From Armatimonadota bacterium (lineage in GTDB: Bacteria > Armatimonadota > JADLDR01), in contig JADLDR010000107.1 of assembly GCA_020846535.1 (NCBI GenBank), positions 1 to 64,000 on the forward strand: 64,000 nt of DNA, in the 5' to 3' direction. This document shows positions 8,849 through 17,468 of this stretch, piece after piece (position 1 is the first letter of the stretch; the number at the start of each line of letters is the position of its first letter). A model generated the notes under the pieces. That model had not been told where the DNA came from and did not search any database. It was given only the letters and a program-made list of their open reading frames with translations. The translations under genes and the position numbers were made by a program.

Positions 8849-8932
8849 AGGAAGCGTCCTTCCGCAAAGGATTTTCAACTCCCCGGGCGAAATAACCGAT
8901 ATACCCCTCCACTTCATGAAAGGATTCGTCTC

Positions 8933-10804
8933 ATGATTGTCAACGCCTGGATCGGTTTGCTTTATCTGGCCGCCTCCCCTCAGATCGGCGGCCTTGTGGA
9001 TCACGGGGTCGCCGCGCCGGTGGCCGAGAGCCGGGGCCTGGTGGCCGCGCAGGATGAGCGCGGCAGGAACCTGCTGGTGGCGTGCAGCATGGATCTCAGC
9101 GAACGGGGCTGGATTCTGGTCAGCGATATCGATAGCGGGAAGACGGAGCAGCATTTCTATCCGGAGGGCGTTCCCAACTCGCCGCCCTTTGCCTCCCTCT
9201 ACAGCCGGAACGGTCGTTTCTACACTTGCGCTGGGCCGACCCTGCTGGAATTCGACCTGAACCTTCGCCAGTTCACCTTCTACGGCGTTCCGGCTCCTTC
9301 TCAGGCGTGTTATACCGGATCGGCTTTTGCAGACGGGCCGGATGGTCGTATTTATGCCGGAAGCTATCCCAACTGCCACCTGGTCGTCTTCGATCCCAAA
9401 ACCCGGCAGATGAGCGACTACGGCCCGATGGATCCCCGGGAGCAGTATATGATTACTCTCGCCTTCGACAGCGCGGGCTGGGCTTACTGCGGCATCGGGA
9501 CGGCCCGCTACAATATCGTGGCTTTCCATCCCGGCGCAAAAGAGAGACGGCAGATCGTTCCTGAAGAAGAGCGGAAGCTGGGGTCGGCCTCTGTCTATAC
9601 TGGGACCGACGGCCAAGTTTACGGCCAGGCGGGAGATAAATGGTATCGGTGTTTCGAAGGTAAAGCGGAGTCGGTCGACAAGGAAGCCGTCGCGCCGCCC
9701 GCCCCTTCAGGGGCCGTCTCCTGGGGCGGGCAGAGCGCCTCCTTCCCGGACGGGCGAAGGGTGCGTAATTTCGATATGCCGGAGCGTTCTTACGAGCTTG
9801 TCGACCGGAACGGCCAGGCGAGACGCATGACCTTCAATTATAAATCCGAAGGGGCCGAGATCACCTCCCTGGTAGCCGGCCCGGACGGTAAAATATACGG
9901 CTCCTCGGCCCACCCGATGCACTTCTTTTCATGGACGCCCGGGGAGAAGACCTTGAAAGACCTGGGGCCTCTGGATCGGGTCGGCGGGGGGAACTTCTGC
10001 GCGATGGCCGTCCGGGGAAAGGCGGTCGCTGGAGCCGCCTACTCCGGCGGATACCTCTACCTGTTCGATACCGGGCGGCCCTGGAACGGGGAGAAGGGCG
10101 ATTCCCCCAACCCCCGGCTGCTGACCCAATACGATCCGGATATCCATCGCCCTCGCGCCCTCATCGTCCATCCGGACGGTAAGCATCTGGTGATGGGCGG
10201 CTATATGGGATACGGGCTAAGCGGCGGCGGGCTGGGCTTCTATAATCTGGAGACCGGCCAGTCCGAACTCCTCACCCACCGCGCCCTCATCCCCGATCAG
10301 AGTACCGTTACGCTCCGGACGCTTCCAGACGGGAACCTTGTCGGTGGAACCAGCATCGAGACCCCGGGCGGAGGCCATTCCCCGGCCCAAGAGGGCGTTC
10401 TGTACATCCTCGACTGGAAAACGCGCAAGATCGTCTATCAGGTCACGCCCGTTCCGGGGGCAGGGGATGTGTTCAGCCTGGAAACCGGGCCGGGGGGCCT
10501 CGTCTACGGCCTGGCCTCAGGCTCGCGGTTCTTCGTCTTCGATCTCAAGAAACGGCAGGTAGTCCATCGGGAAGACCTGTCCGCTTACGGGGGCCTGCCG
10601 CGTCCCGCCCTGCAAATGGGGGCGGACAGGCGGCTTTACGCCCTCTTCACCGGGGCTGTCGTCCGTATCGATCCGAAGACATTCCGGCATATCAAGCTCG
10701 TCGATGCCCCCGGATCGATCTCCGCAGGGCTGGCGATCCTGGATGGAAGGCTCTATTTCGCGGTCGGCTCTCACCTCTGGAGCGTGGGGCTGGGGAAGAG
10801 ATGA
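8933..10804 (+). CDS. Beta-propeller protein, probably exported
   Basis: A 623-residue protein made almost entirely of propeller-blade repeats: GPDGRIYAGSYPNCHLVVFDPKTRQ, GPDGKIYGSSAHPMHFFSWTPGEK, HPDGKHLVMGGYMGYGLSGGGLGFYNLETGQ and GPGGLVYGLASGSRFFVFDLKKRQ. Each blade pairs an xPDGxxY turn with a F/YxLxTG strand, as in SMP-30/YVTN/streptogramin-lyase-like propellers. The N-terminus (MIVNAWIGLLYLAASPQ) is short and hydrophobic and may be a weak signal peptide. GAAAGGA lies 8 nt before the ATG. It follows the preceding secreted protein by 84 bp in the same direction and may be cotranscribed. It converges on the next gene with a 2-bp gap. Ligand unknown. Confidence 0.75.
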   Translation: MIVNAWIGLLYLAASPQIGGLVDHGVAAPVAESRGLVAAQDERGRNLLVACSMDLSERGWILVSDIDSGKTEQHFYPEGVPNSPPFASLYSRNGRFYTCAGPTLLEFDLNLRQFTFYGVPAPSQACYTGSAFADGPDGRIYAGSYPNCHLVVFDPKTRQMSDYGPMDPREQYMITLAFDSAGWAYCGIGTARYNIVAFHPGAKERRQIVPEEERKLGSASVYTGTDGQVYGQAGDKWYRCFEGKAESVDKEAVAPPAPSGAVSWGGQSASFPDGRRVRNFDMPERSYELVDRNGQARRMTFNYKSEGAEITSLVAGPDGKIYGSSAHPMHFFSWTPGEKTLKDLGPLDRVGGGNFCAMAVRGKAVAGAAYSGGYLYLFDTGRPWNGEKGDSPNPRLLTQYDPDIHRPRALIVHPDGKHLVMGGYMGYGLSGGGLGFYNLETGQSELLTHRALIPDQSTVTLRTLPDGNLVGGTSIETPGGGHSPAQEGVLYILDWKTRKIVYQVTPVPGAGDVFSLETGPGGLVYGLASGSRFFVFDLKKRQVVHREDLSAYGGLPRPALQMGADRRLYALFTGAVVRIDPKTFRHIKLVDAPGSISAGLAILDGRLYFAVGSHLWSVGLGKR

Positions 10805-10806
10805 GG

Positions 10807-11847
10807 TCAGGCCGTATATGCTTTGAGCCATTCGATCAGGCGCGATAGGGCGTCCGGCGGGATCGAGTGGCCCTGGCCGTGATTGTAGAGGCCGAGACGG
10901 GCCGGGCGGTTCCAGAGAGCGTAGACGGGCAGAGCGGCCTCGATATAAGGCCAGGTGCGGCTGCCGTCTGCGGCTCCGTCTCCGCTCTCCCCGGCAAGAA
11001 CCAGCATGGCGCGGGGAGCGATCAAGGCCAGCAGTTGGTGGTGGTTGAGAGGAAAATCGGGAGCGTAGATGCCGTTTCCCAGATACCAGGGCGCTTCCCA
11101 GTTGGTATACCGGAATCCCACACCGCCCTCGCTGGCGACGCTGGCTTTGACCCTTTCGTCGAAGGCGGCCAGGTAAAGCGACTCCTTCGCCCCCAGCGAA
11201 TGCCCTGCCGAGCCGATCCGCTCGGGATCGACATAGGGGAGGGAGGCCAGCGCATCCACCCCGCGCACGGCATCGTAGAGCATCTTATGCATGCCCGAGG
11301 TCCGGGGATGGCGGCTGAAGAAACGGTCCAAAGCCTCCTGATAGTCGCTGGCGCTCTGCCACAGAAAGCAGCGCGGGCAAAAAACCGCGAACCCTTCCCG
11401 GCAGAGGATCGGCCCCAGCGCCTGGCTCTCCCGCCCCGTCACCCCGGCGATCTCCTCGATGGTGTCCTTGCTTGTCGGATGCAGGGCTACGATGCCCGGC
11501 GTCCGTTCTTCCGGCAGCGGATCCGGACGCAGGAGGTAGCCTTCCACCGGCTCCCCGGCCTCGCTCTCATAGCGCACCCGTTGGCGGACAATCCCTTCCG
11601 GTCGGTCTTCGGCCAGCACTTCCAGGCGCACCGGCGGCCGCTCCTGCGGCATCGGCCCCAGAAACGCCTGCCAGTCTGCCCGTATCCCCTTGCGTTTTTT
11701 CCTCCAGCCGGTGAGATCGCGGATAGGGTTCCCGCCCGAATCAACAAGTAAAGGGGCGAAATAGCCTGTGTCCGCTTCTTCTATCGCCTGCGGCGGGGCC
11801 TGCGCTTCGGCGAGCCAGGGAACGTCTTTTGTTTCGGATGGTGGCAT
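10807..11847 (-). CDS. Alpha/beta hydrolase (dienelactone hydrolase/acetyl xylan esterase-like)
   Basis: A 346-residue cytosolic hydrolase without a signal peptide. A beta-sheet lead-in (VRYESEAGEPVEGYLLRPD, TPGIVALHPT) precedes the nucleophile elbow GSAGHSLGAKES (Ser in GHSLG). An acid region follows (PRAMLVLAGESGDGAADGSRTWPYI), then a catalytic His in YNHGQGHSIPPDAL. The HPTSKDT segment and the insertion after the nucleophile resemble the Abhydrolase_7/prolyl-oligopeptidase-like esterases that accompany carbohydrate genes. AAAGGAGG precedes the ATG by 4-5 nt. A GGCTTCGG-loop hairpin (11871-11893) lies between it and the next minus-strand gene. The secreted hydrolase at 43041-44108 has similar architecture. 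Confidence 0.85.
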   Translation of the reverse strand: MPPSETKDVPWLAEAQAPPQAIEEADTGYFAPLLVDSGGNPIRDLTGWRKKRKGIRADWQAFLGPMPQERPPVRLEVLAEDRPEGIVRQRVRYESEAGEPVEGYLLRPDPLPEERTPGIVALHPTSKDTIEEIAGVTGRESQALGPILCREGFAVFCPRCFLWQSASDYQEALDRFFSRHPRTSGMHKMLYDAVRGVDALASLPYVDPERIGSAGHSLGAKESLYLAAFDERVKASVASEGGVGFRYTNWEAPWYLGNGIYAPDFPLNHHQLLALIAPRAMLVLAGESGDGAADGSRTWPYIEAALPVYALWNRPARLGLYNHGQGHSIPPDALSRLIEWLKAYTA

Positions 11848-11870
11848 GGGGCCTCCTTTAGTTCAACCCC

Positions 11871-11893
11871 CCCTGCCGGGCTTCGGCGCAGGG
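11871..11893. repeat. Short GGCTTCGG-loop hairpin
   Basis: The palindrome CCCTGCCGGG with CTTCGGCGCAGGG lies just beyond the 3' end of the AI-2E-type gene on the minus strand. It could terminate that operon. It resembles hairpins at 15216-15245 and 56264-56280, suggesting a small repeat family. No U-run follows. Confidence 0.45.
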
Positions 11894-11947
11894 AGCAGCC
11901 TAAAGAACGCAGGCGCTATGCTCCTCTCTGCGAGGCGGAAGGGCTTT

Positions 11948-13072
11948 TCACAACCGCATTCTCCGCACCCGGGACAGCGGTTCCCCGGCAGCCGCGGCTT
12001 TGCGAGGCTGGATGACGTAGAAACGGAGTACGACCTTGATGATGGCGGCGATAGGGGCGGCCAGGAACATCCCCAGCAGGCCGAAGAACTCCGCCCCGAT
12101 CAGCAGGACGATGATGACGACGGCAGGGTGCAGGTGCATCTTTTCCCCGATGATTTTGGGCATGATGACCTTGCTTTCGACCAGGTGGAGAATGGTGAAG
12201 AAGATCAGGACGGCCAGCCCCTGCGCGAACGACTGCGCGGTCGCCAGCAGGACGATGGGGATGCCTCCGATAATGGGGCCGATGATGGGGATAGCGCGGG
12301 TGACGGCGGCCAGAATCGCCAGGGTGAGGGTATACTGCACCCCGAGCAGCCACAGCACCGCCCCCACCAGGACGCCCGCGATCAGGCAGAGCCATATCTG
12401 GCCGACGATATAGTTTCGCATGATGACATTCGTTTCGCGGATGAGCTGCACCGCTGCGCGGACCTGGCGGGCCGGGACGAGGGCCAGAAACTCGTGCTTG
12501 AGATGGTGGCTTCCCAGAACGAAATAATAGGCCAGAACGGGGATCAGGATGATATCGACGATGTGGCTGACCCAGACGAAGGAGGCCCCCACCATGCCAC
12601 GGATCCAATCCCAGAGAGACCCCATGATATCCTGGGCGGAAAGAGCCTGCCACTGGCTGTTGAGGAACTCCTGCACATCGGGCGGCAGCGTTTTATACCA
12701 CGTCTGGAATCCCTGCATCGTCACCTTCAGGTTGTCCCGGTAGTGGTCGAGGTTTCTCAGCAGGCTTTCCAGCTCTTTCTGGAAGGGCTGGAAGATATAG
12801 ATGAGGGCGATAGCGACCAGGGAGAAAAAGGTGAAAAAGACCAGCAGGGCGCTTATCATGCGCCGCGCCCGCAAGGAGACGCGGGGAACCGTCAGGGCGC
12901 TGACCCGGTAGATGACAGGAGCCAGGGTGAGCGCCAGGATGACGGAGAGGAGGACTGTCACCAGCACATAGCGGAGCCGGTAGAGGGCGTAAACGGACAG
13001 GCCGATCAGGGCCAGCCGGAAGAGAAGGCCCCAGATCAGCTCGAACCAGGTATCGATGCGGCGGGTTTGCAT
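11948..13072 (-). CDS. AI-2E family transporter (PF01594-like membrane protein)
   Basis: A 374-residue polytopic membrane protein. Hydrophobic segments occur near residues 12-65 (LIWGLLFRLALIGLSVYALYRL; LVTVLLSVILALTLAPVI), 90-115, 155-190, 215-245 and 260-330. The central soluble stretch (FQKELESLLRNLDHYRDNLKVTMQGFQTW) and the C-terminal GPIIGGIPIVLLA, HLVESKVIMPKIIGEKMHLHPAVVIIVLLIGAEFFGLLGMFLAAPIAAIIKV block are hallmarks of AI-2E/PerM proteins. Members export autoinducer-2 or act as Na+/H+ antiporters or lipid-linked permeases, so the substrate is open. It starts 10 nt after wecB and is the third gene of a tagO-like/wecB operon, which favours a role near the envelope glycan pathway. Confidence 0.9.
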   Translation of the reverse strand: MQTRRIDTWFELIWGLLFRLALIGLSVYALYRLRYVLVTVLLSVILALTLAPVIYRVSALTVPRVSLRARRMISALLVFFTFFSLVAIALIYIFQPFQKELESLLRNLDHYRDNLKVTMQGFQTWYKTLPPDVQEFLNSQWQALSAQDIMGSLWDWIRGMVGASFVWVSHIVDIILIPVLAYYFVLGSHHLKHEFLALVPARQVRAAVQLIRETNVIMRNYIVGQIWLCLIAGVLVGAVLWLLGVQYTLTLAILAAVTRAIPIIGPIIGGIPIVLLATAQSFAQGLAVLIFFTILHLVESKVIMPKIIGEKMHLHPAVVIIVLLIGAEFFGLLGMFLAAPIAAIIKVVLRFYVIQPRKAAAAGEPLSRVRRMRL

Positions 13073-13082
13073 AGGCCGGGCT

Positions 13083-14204
13083 TCAGCTCACCTCGAAATG
13101 TTCGAAGACGGCCTCCCGAATGCGGCGGGCGGCCTGCCCGTCGCCGTAGGGGTTGGCGGATTGCGACATGGCGCGGTAGGCGGCCTCGTCGTCCATCAGG
13201 CGGGAGGCTTCGGAGAGGATCCTTTTTTCATCCGTCCCGACCAGGAGAGCGCACCCGGCGGTGACGGCCTCCGGGCGCTCGGTGGTCTGCCTCAACACCA
13301 GAACGGGCTTGCCCAGGGCCGGAGCTTCCTCCTGCACCCCGCCGGAATCGGTCAGGATGAGGTGGGCCGATTTCATCAGGTTCACGAAAGGCAGGTAGTC
13401 GGGAGGATCGATGAGCAGGATGCGGTCGTGCCCCTCCAGGGCTGGAAAGACCACCTCCCTCACCACCGGGTTCAGGTGGACGGGAAAGACCGCCCGCGCA
13501 TCGTCATAGCGATCCACCAGGGCGCGGACGGCCTTGCAGACGGAGGCCATCCGGTCTCCCCAGTTCTCCCGCCGGTGCGCGGTCACCAGGATCATGCGGC
13601 CCGGCTCCGCCAGAAACGAGGCCAGCCGCCCGTCCTCGAAGGTGTAGGGCCTGTCCGCCACGGACAGGAGCGCATCGATCACCGTGTTGCCGGTCAGATA
13701 GATGCGTTCCGGGGCAAAGCCTTCTTTGAGGAGATTGTCTCGGGCCGCGCCGGTGGGGGCGAAGTGAAGGTCGGTCAGGGCGGAGGTGAGCCGGCGCATC
13801 ATCTCTTCCGGGAAGGGGTCGTATTTCTGGTAGGTTCTCAGCCCGGCCTCCAGGTGGCCGACCGAGCATTTGTGGTAAAAGGCGGACAGGCTGGCGAGAA
13901 AGGTGGTGGCCGTATCGCCCTGCACCATCACGATGTCGGGCTTCGTTTCGGCCATCACCGGCTCCAGCCGTTCCAGCGCCCGGAGGGCAACCTGGGTGAG
14001 GCTCTGCCTGTCCTGCATGATGTTCAGGTCATAGTCCGGCTCCAGGCCGAATACGGACAGCACCTGATCGAGCATCTGCCGGTGCTGCCCGGTCACCACG
14101 TTGACCAGGTGGACGCGCTCCGGATGGCGCTGCATTTCCAGGATCACGGGAGCCATCTTGATGGCATCGGGGCGCGTCCCGCAGACAGTCATGACCGTGA
14201 TCAT
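13083..14204 (-). CDS. wecB: UDP-N-acetylglucosamine 2-epimerase (non-hydrolysing)
   Basis: A 373-residue enzyme that interconverts UDP-GlcNAc and UDP-ManNAc for envelope polysaccharide or wall teichoic-type polymers. It has the GT-B-like N-terminal motif VCGTRPDAIKMAPVI, the VVTGQHRQMLDQVL segment, VMVQGDTATTFLASLSAFY, HLEAGLRTY, NTVIDALL and VTAHRRENWG. The C-terminal UDP-binding region is LTDSGGVQEEAPALGKPVLVLRQTTERPEAV. The ATG at 14204 overlaps the stop of the upstream gene as ATGA, implying translational coupling. The frame is open 22 codons further upstream, but that would run into the neighbouring gene. Confidence 0.96.
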   Translation of the reverse strand: MITVMTVCGTRPDAIKMAPVILEMQRHPERVHLVNVVTGQHRQMLDQVLSVFGLEPDYDLNIMQDRQSLTQVALRALERLEPVMAETKPDIVMVQGDTATTFLASLSAFYHKCSVGHLEAGLRTYQKYDPFPEEMMRRLTSALTDLHFAPTGAARDNLLKEGFAPERIYLTGNTVIDALLSVADRPYTFEDGRLASFLAEPGRMILVTAHRRENWGDRMASVCKAVRALVDRYDDARAVFPVHLNPVVREVVFPALEGHDRILLIDPPDYLPFVNLMKSAHLILTDSGGVQEEAPALGKPVLVLRQTTERPEAVTAGCALLVGTDEKRILSEASRLMDDEAAYRAMSQSANPYGDGQAARRIREAVFEHFEVS

Positions 14205-15166
14205 CGGGCCATCCTGAAGACCAGCAGGGCCAGGCCGCAGAAGGTGGCGGTCAGCCCGTAGATGACGCACACCACCTGATGCTTGTTGAGGCCCCGGGCC
14301 AGGAGCCTGTGGTGCAGGTGCGCCCGGTCGCCCTCATAGATGGGCCGGCGTTCCCAGAGGCGCTTGAGGAGTACGAAGGCGGTATCGAAAAGGGGCACGC
14401 CGAAGATGAGTACCGGAACGGCCACCGCAATCGTGGCAGGGCCTTTCAGTGCGCCGAGGATGGAGATGGCGGCCAGCAGGAAGCCCAGCACTTGAGATCC
14501 CACCGACCCCATGAAGACCTTGATGCCCCGATCCAGCAGGTTGTAGCGCAGGAAGCCGATGGCCGCTCCACAGACCGCCGCCGCCATCATGGCCGCCGAA
14601 ATCTGGTGCATCTGCACGGCGATCAGGCCGAGTGTGGCCGCTGTGATGGCGCTCACACCCCCGGCCACCCCGTCCACCCCGTCGATCCAGTTGATGGTGT
14701 TGGTCATCCCCAGCACCCAGAGGACGGTGAGGATATCGCCCCAGGGGCCGAGAACCATCATCTCCCCGGTGAAGGGATTGGTGATGAACTTGATCTCCAC
14801 CCCGAACCAGAGCAGGAGACATGCCGCCGCAAGCTGCCCGAGAAGCTGCGGCCCGGCCCGCATTTCCTTCACATCGTCCCGGACGCCCATCAGGCCGACC
14901 AGGGTGGCTCCCAGCAGGATGCCGACAATCGGGCGGGACAGGCTCACCTGTGGCATCACCCCTACCGCGGTCAGGGTGCCGGCCACTGCGCCCGCGAAGA
15001 TCGCCACCCCGCCCCAGAGAGCCGTCGGCCTCAGATGCGCGTGGCGTCCTCGCGGATGATCCACCGCCCCCGCCTTCCAGGCCAGCCGCTCCGTCACCGG
15101 GGTCAAAAGATAGGCCACTGCCCAGGCGACCAGGGCCGTCAGGATGCCGTATGCGTACATCGGCAT
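14201..15166 (-). CDS. MraY/WecA/TagO-type phospho-sugar transferase with altered catalytic motif
   Basis: A 321-residue protein with about 10 membrane helices. It belongs to the polyprenyl-phosphate N-acetylhexosamine-1-phosphate transferase family, which starts envelope glycans on undecaprenyl phosphate. Conserved motifs are GVRDDVKEM (first Asp pair, residues 97-98), NTINWIDGVDGVAGG (156-170), PLFDTAFVLLKR and the HLHHRL cytoplasmic loop. The usual FMGDxGS motif instead reads FMGSVGS, with Ser221 replacing the Mg2+-linked Asp essential in MraY. All other motifs are intact. GGAGGA lies 7 nt before the ATG. It is the first gene of the wecB/AI-2E operon. Function with Ser at this site is uncertain. 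Confidence 0.9.
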   Translation of the reverse strand: MPMYAYGILTALVAWAVAYLLTPVTERLAWKAGAVDHPRGRHAHLRPTALWGGVAIFAGAVAGTLTAVGVMPQVSLSRPIVGILLGATLVGLMGVRDDVKEMRAGPQLLGQLAAACLLLWFGVEIKFITNPFTGEMMVLGPWGDILTVLWVLGMTNTINWIDGVDGVAGGVSAITAATLGLIAVQMHQISAAMMAAAVCGAAIGFLRYNLLDRGIKVFMGSVGSQVLGFLLAAISILGALKGPATIAVAVPVLIFGVPLFDTAFVLLKRLWERRPIYEGDRAHLHHRLLARGLNKHQVVCVIYGLTATFCGLALLVFRMAR

Positions 15167-15205
15167 GAATCATTCCTCCAGTCGATGATGAAGATTATGA
15201 AGAAG

Positions 15206-15325
15206 CCAACCGCCCCCCAGCTCCTCGCCGGGCTTCGGCGGGAGGAGCGGCCCTGGGGGACTTTGATAGACTTCCAAGAGATCGCAGGCACTAAGCCCCC
15301 CCTTAGCAAAGAGGGGTTGGGGGGC
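15206..15325. repeat. Two adjacent GC-rich hairpins
   Basis: The first palindrome (about 15206-15257) pairs CCCCCAG with CTGGGGG around an inner CTCCTCGCCG/CGGCGGGAGGAG stem and a GGCTT loop. The second (about 15291-15325) pairs AAGCCCCCC with GGGGGGCTT. They fill the 167-bp gap between the GH57 and tagO-like genes, both on the minus strand, and could terminate GH57 transcription. A related hairpin occurs at 11871-11893. Confidence 0.5.
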
Positions 15326-15333
15326 TTTCCCCG

Positions 15334-17256
15334 CTATACCCCCCATATCTCTACCCGTCCTCGCCAGAGGCCGTCCGTAGTGGTCGTTTGCGGCCAGTGC
15401 AGGAGGAGGGCGGTGGATTGGTAGATGCGGTCCGCCCCTTCCTCGGACTGGGACAGGGTTTCGACAGGAAATCGCCATAAGGATGCGGCGGGCCGGATTC
15501 GGATGCCGATCTCCACGTCCAGCCAGCGGTCTGTCAGGCGGATTTCCTCCACCGCCTCTTCCGCGGAAGCACCCCGCGGGGAAGGGTCCGCCAGTGTCCT
15601 GCCCGGAATGGCGACCGTGCGAACCGGGCTGTCCGGGCCGGTCAGTGAGAAATTCAGTTCGACGCCGGGCCAGAGCGGTTCCTCCGGAGGGGCCTTCAGG
15701 ACATAATCGATGGCAACAAGGCTGCCGTTCAATGTGATGCGCTTGGTCACCGCGACCGGGATCCGGCGGCCCGCGCTCCAGACGCCGCCCTTACGGGAGA
15801 GGGTGAGGGCGGTCCCATCCCAGGCGGCCTCGTAGGGCTGGTTGACGAAATCGCCCTGCTCGCCGTAATCGCAGGCCGCAAATCGCTCCGGAGAGGTATG
15901 CGGCTCCAGGAAGTGGTCGATCAAGGATCGCCGGGCGTACCAGTCCCGGACAGCCGGGCCGGCCGGCTGTCCCTGGGTTTGCAGGGCATGAAAATAAGGT
16001 TCCTCGCGCCGCCTCAGCGTGTTGGTCAGGTTGGCGTGGCGGGCCGTCCAGTCCATTTCGGCCAGTTGGCCGCCGCAGTCCGGGTCGAAAAAGAGCGACC
16101 AGGCGCGATTTTCGAGAAGGGCTTCCTCCGCCCCGTCGGTATCCATGTCCAGGAAGCGGCAGCGCGTCTCCTCCGGGCGGTCGGCATCCTCGGCGCGGAG
16201 GATATGGGTATAGGTTTCCCGGCGCAGGTGCGGCAGGTAGAGGCCCCCGAAGACCCCGTGCCAGTAGGGGCAGTTGCACTGCGATTTCCAGACCTCTTCG
16301 ACCGCTTCCGGGGGGCTGCCCGCCTCCCTTGCCCGGCGGCTTGCCAGGAGCATCCGCTTGTGCATCCAGTTGGCCTCCGGGTATTTGCGGAAGAAATTGC
16401 GCCAGAAGCCCCCGGACCAATCGAGCATCTCGCTGTAGGATGCGGTCGGTATATATATGACCCCGCGGGAAGGGTGGCGGTTCAAATAATCGGAGAGGTG
16501 AACCGTCTCGATCCAGCCTGCATTGTCCTCCAGCATGGCGAAAAAACGCTCCAGCCAGCCTTCTTCATAGACGCTGCCATAGGTTTGGGGCCAGCTTCCC
16601 AGCTTTTCCCCGTCGTCCGCGAAGACGACCAGGCGATCCCCGGCATCGTCGGCCCAGCGGGAGAGGATTTCCAGCGTTCTCTCAGGAACCTCGAACGGGA
16701 TAGCGTGGCGCACCGGCTGGTGGATGGGGAAGAGGGCCACCGGGCTGCCCTGCTCCTCGGTAAGAAAATAGCCGAATCGCTCCTCCTGGGGAACGGCGAT
16801 CCGGTCGAAGTGGGCGTCGTCCAGGAGGGTATAGGCTGCGCCCGCTTCCTTCAGAGGACGGGGCAGGGACGGCTCCCACACCCGTTCGGCCAGCCACATC
16901 CCCCGCGCCTCCGCCTCGAAGGCATCCCGCAGCCAAGCGGTCAATTTCCGAATCTGCCCCACCTTGTCCTGATCGGGAATGGATGGTAGGATCGGCTCAT
17001 AGTAGGCTCCGGTCAGCAGTTCCACCTGGCCTTTCGCCACCATCGCCTTCAGTCTGGCGATATAATCCGGATGCCTGTCCGCGATCCACTCCAGCAGGAT
17101 GCCTGTATGATGCAACCCTGCTTTCACCCCCGGGAACCGCTCCAGCATCGACAGGAACGGGGCATACGCCTTCCGATACGATGCCTCGATCACCGCCTCG
17201 AAATTCCCCAGCGGCTGGTGGTCATGCAGCACGAACGCAAATTGAATCCGATCCAC
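15334..17256 (-). CDS. GH57 4-alpha-glucanotransferase/alpha-amylase
   Basis: A 640-residue cytosolic enzyme acting on alpha-1,4-glucans. GH57 conserved regions are HDHQPLGNF (11-19), GAYYEPIL (83-90), WLAERVWEPS with nucleophile Glu124, and VFADDGEKLGSWP with acid Asp214. These positions correspond to E123 and D214 of the Thermococcus litoralis glucanotransferase. The C-terminal part has the beta-sandwich domains typical of that subfamily (YRLTDRW-like end, LSQSEEGADRIYQSTALLLHWP). The GTG start follows AGGGAGG by 5 nt. It sits in the same direction as the tagO-like operon, with its own promoter at 17289-17318. Confidence 0.93.
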   Translation of the reverse strand: MDRIQFAFVLHDHQPLGNFEAVIEASYRKAYAPFLSMLERFPGVKAGLHHTGILLEWIADRHPDYIARLKAMVAKGQVELLTGAYYEPILPSIPDQDKVGQIRKLTAWLRDAFEAEARGMWLAERVWEPSLPRPLKEAGAAYTLLDDAHFDRIAVPQEERFGYFLTEEQGSPVALFPIHQPVRHAIPFEVPERTLEILSRWADDAGDRLVVFADDGEKLGSWPQTYGSVYEEGWLERFFAMLEDNAGWIETVHLSDYLNRHPSRGVIYIPTASYSEMLDWSGGFWRNFFRKYPEANWMHKRMLLASRRAREAGSPPEAVEEVWKSQCNCPYWHGVFGGLYLPHLRRETYTHILRAEDADRPEETRCRFLDMDTDGAEEALLENRAWSLFFDPDCGGQLAEMDWTARHANLTNTLRRREEPYFHALQTQGQPAGPAVRDWYARRSLIDHFLEPHTSPERFAACDYGEQGDFVNQPYEAAWDGTALTLSRKGGVWSAGRRIPVAVTKRITLNGSLVAIDYVLKAPPEEPLWPGVELNFSLTGPDSPVRTVAIPGRTLADPSPRGASAEEAVEEIRLTDRWLDVEIGIRIRPAASLWRFPVETLSQSEEGADRIYQSTALLLHWPQTTTTDGLWRGRVEIWGV

Positions 17257-17288
17257 GGACGCCTCCCTGAACGATATTGGCCTGGTTT

Positions 17289-17318
17289 ATTGTACTGTTT
17301 GGGGGAGGGGCGCGTCAA
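17289..17318 (-). promoter_or_regulatory. Probable promoter of the GH57 gene
   Basis: On the minus strand TTGACG (17313-17318) and TACAAT (17289-17294) are separated by 18 bp and lie 33 bp upstream of the GTG start. A hairpin (AACCCCC/GGGGGTT, about 17326-17350) sits just upstream. Confidence 0.55.
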
Positions 17319-17468
17319 GTGAGGGGCAACCCCCTCGAAGTCCGGGGGGTTGGGGGGGTGCTTTTCCATAACCGCGCAGGAATTTGCCTGTCAAGTAAGG
17401 AAGTATAACGACAAAGACGAGAGGCCGGAAGGCCGGTTGCCGGGCCTGTAGAGATAGGAGGTTTCTGG

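Noticed and set aside
7739-9616. 625-codon minus-strand frame over the two secreted protein genes
   Set aside because: Antisense shadow; the plus-strand frames have a signal peptide, propeller repeats and ribosome sites.
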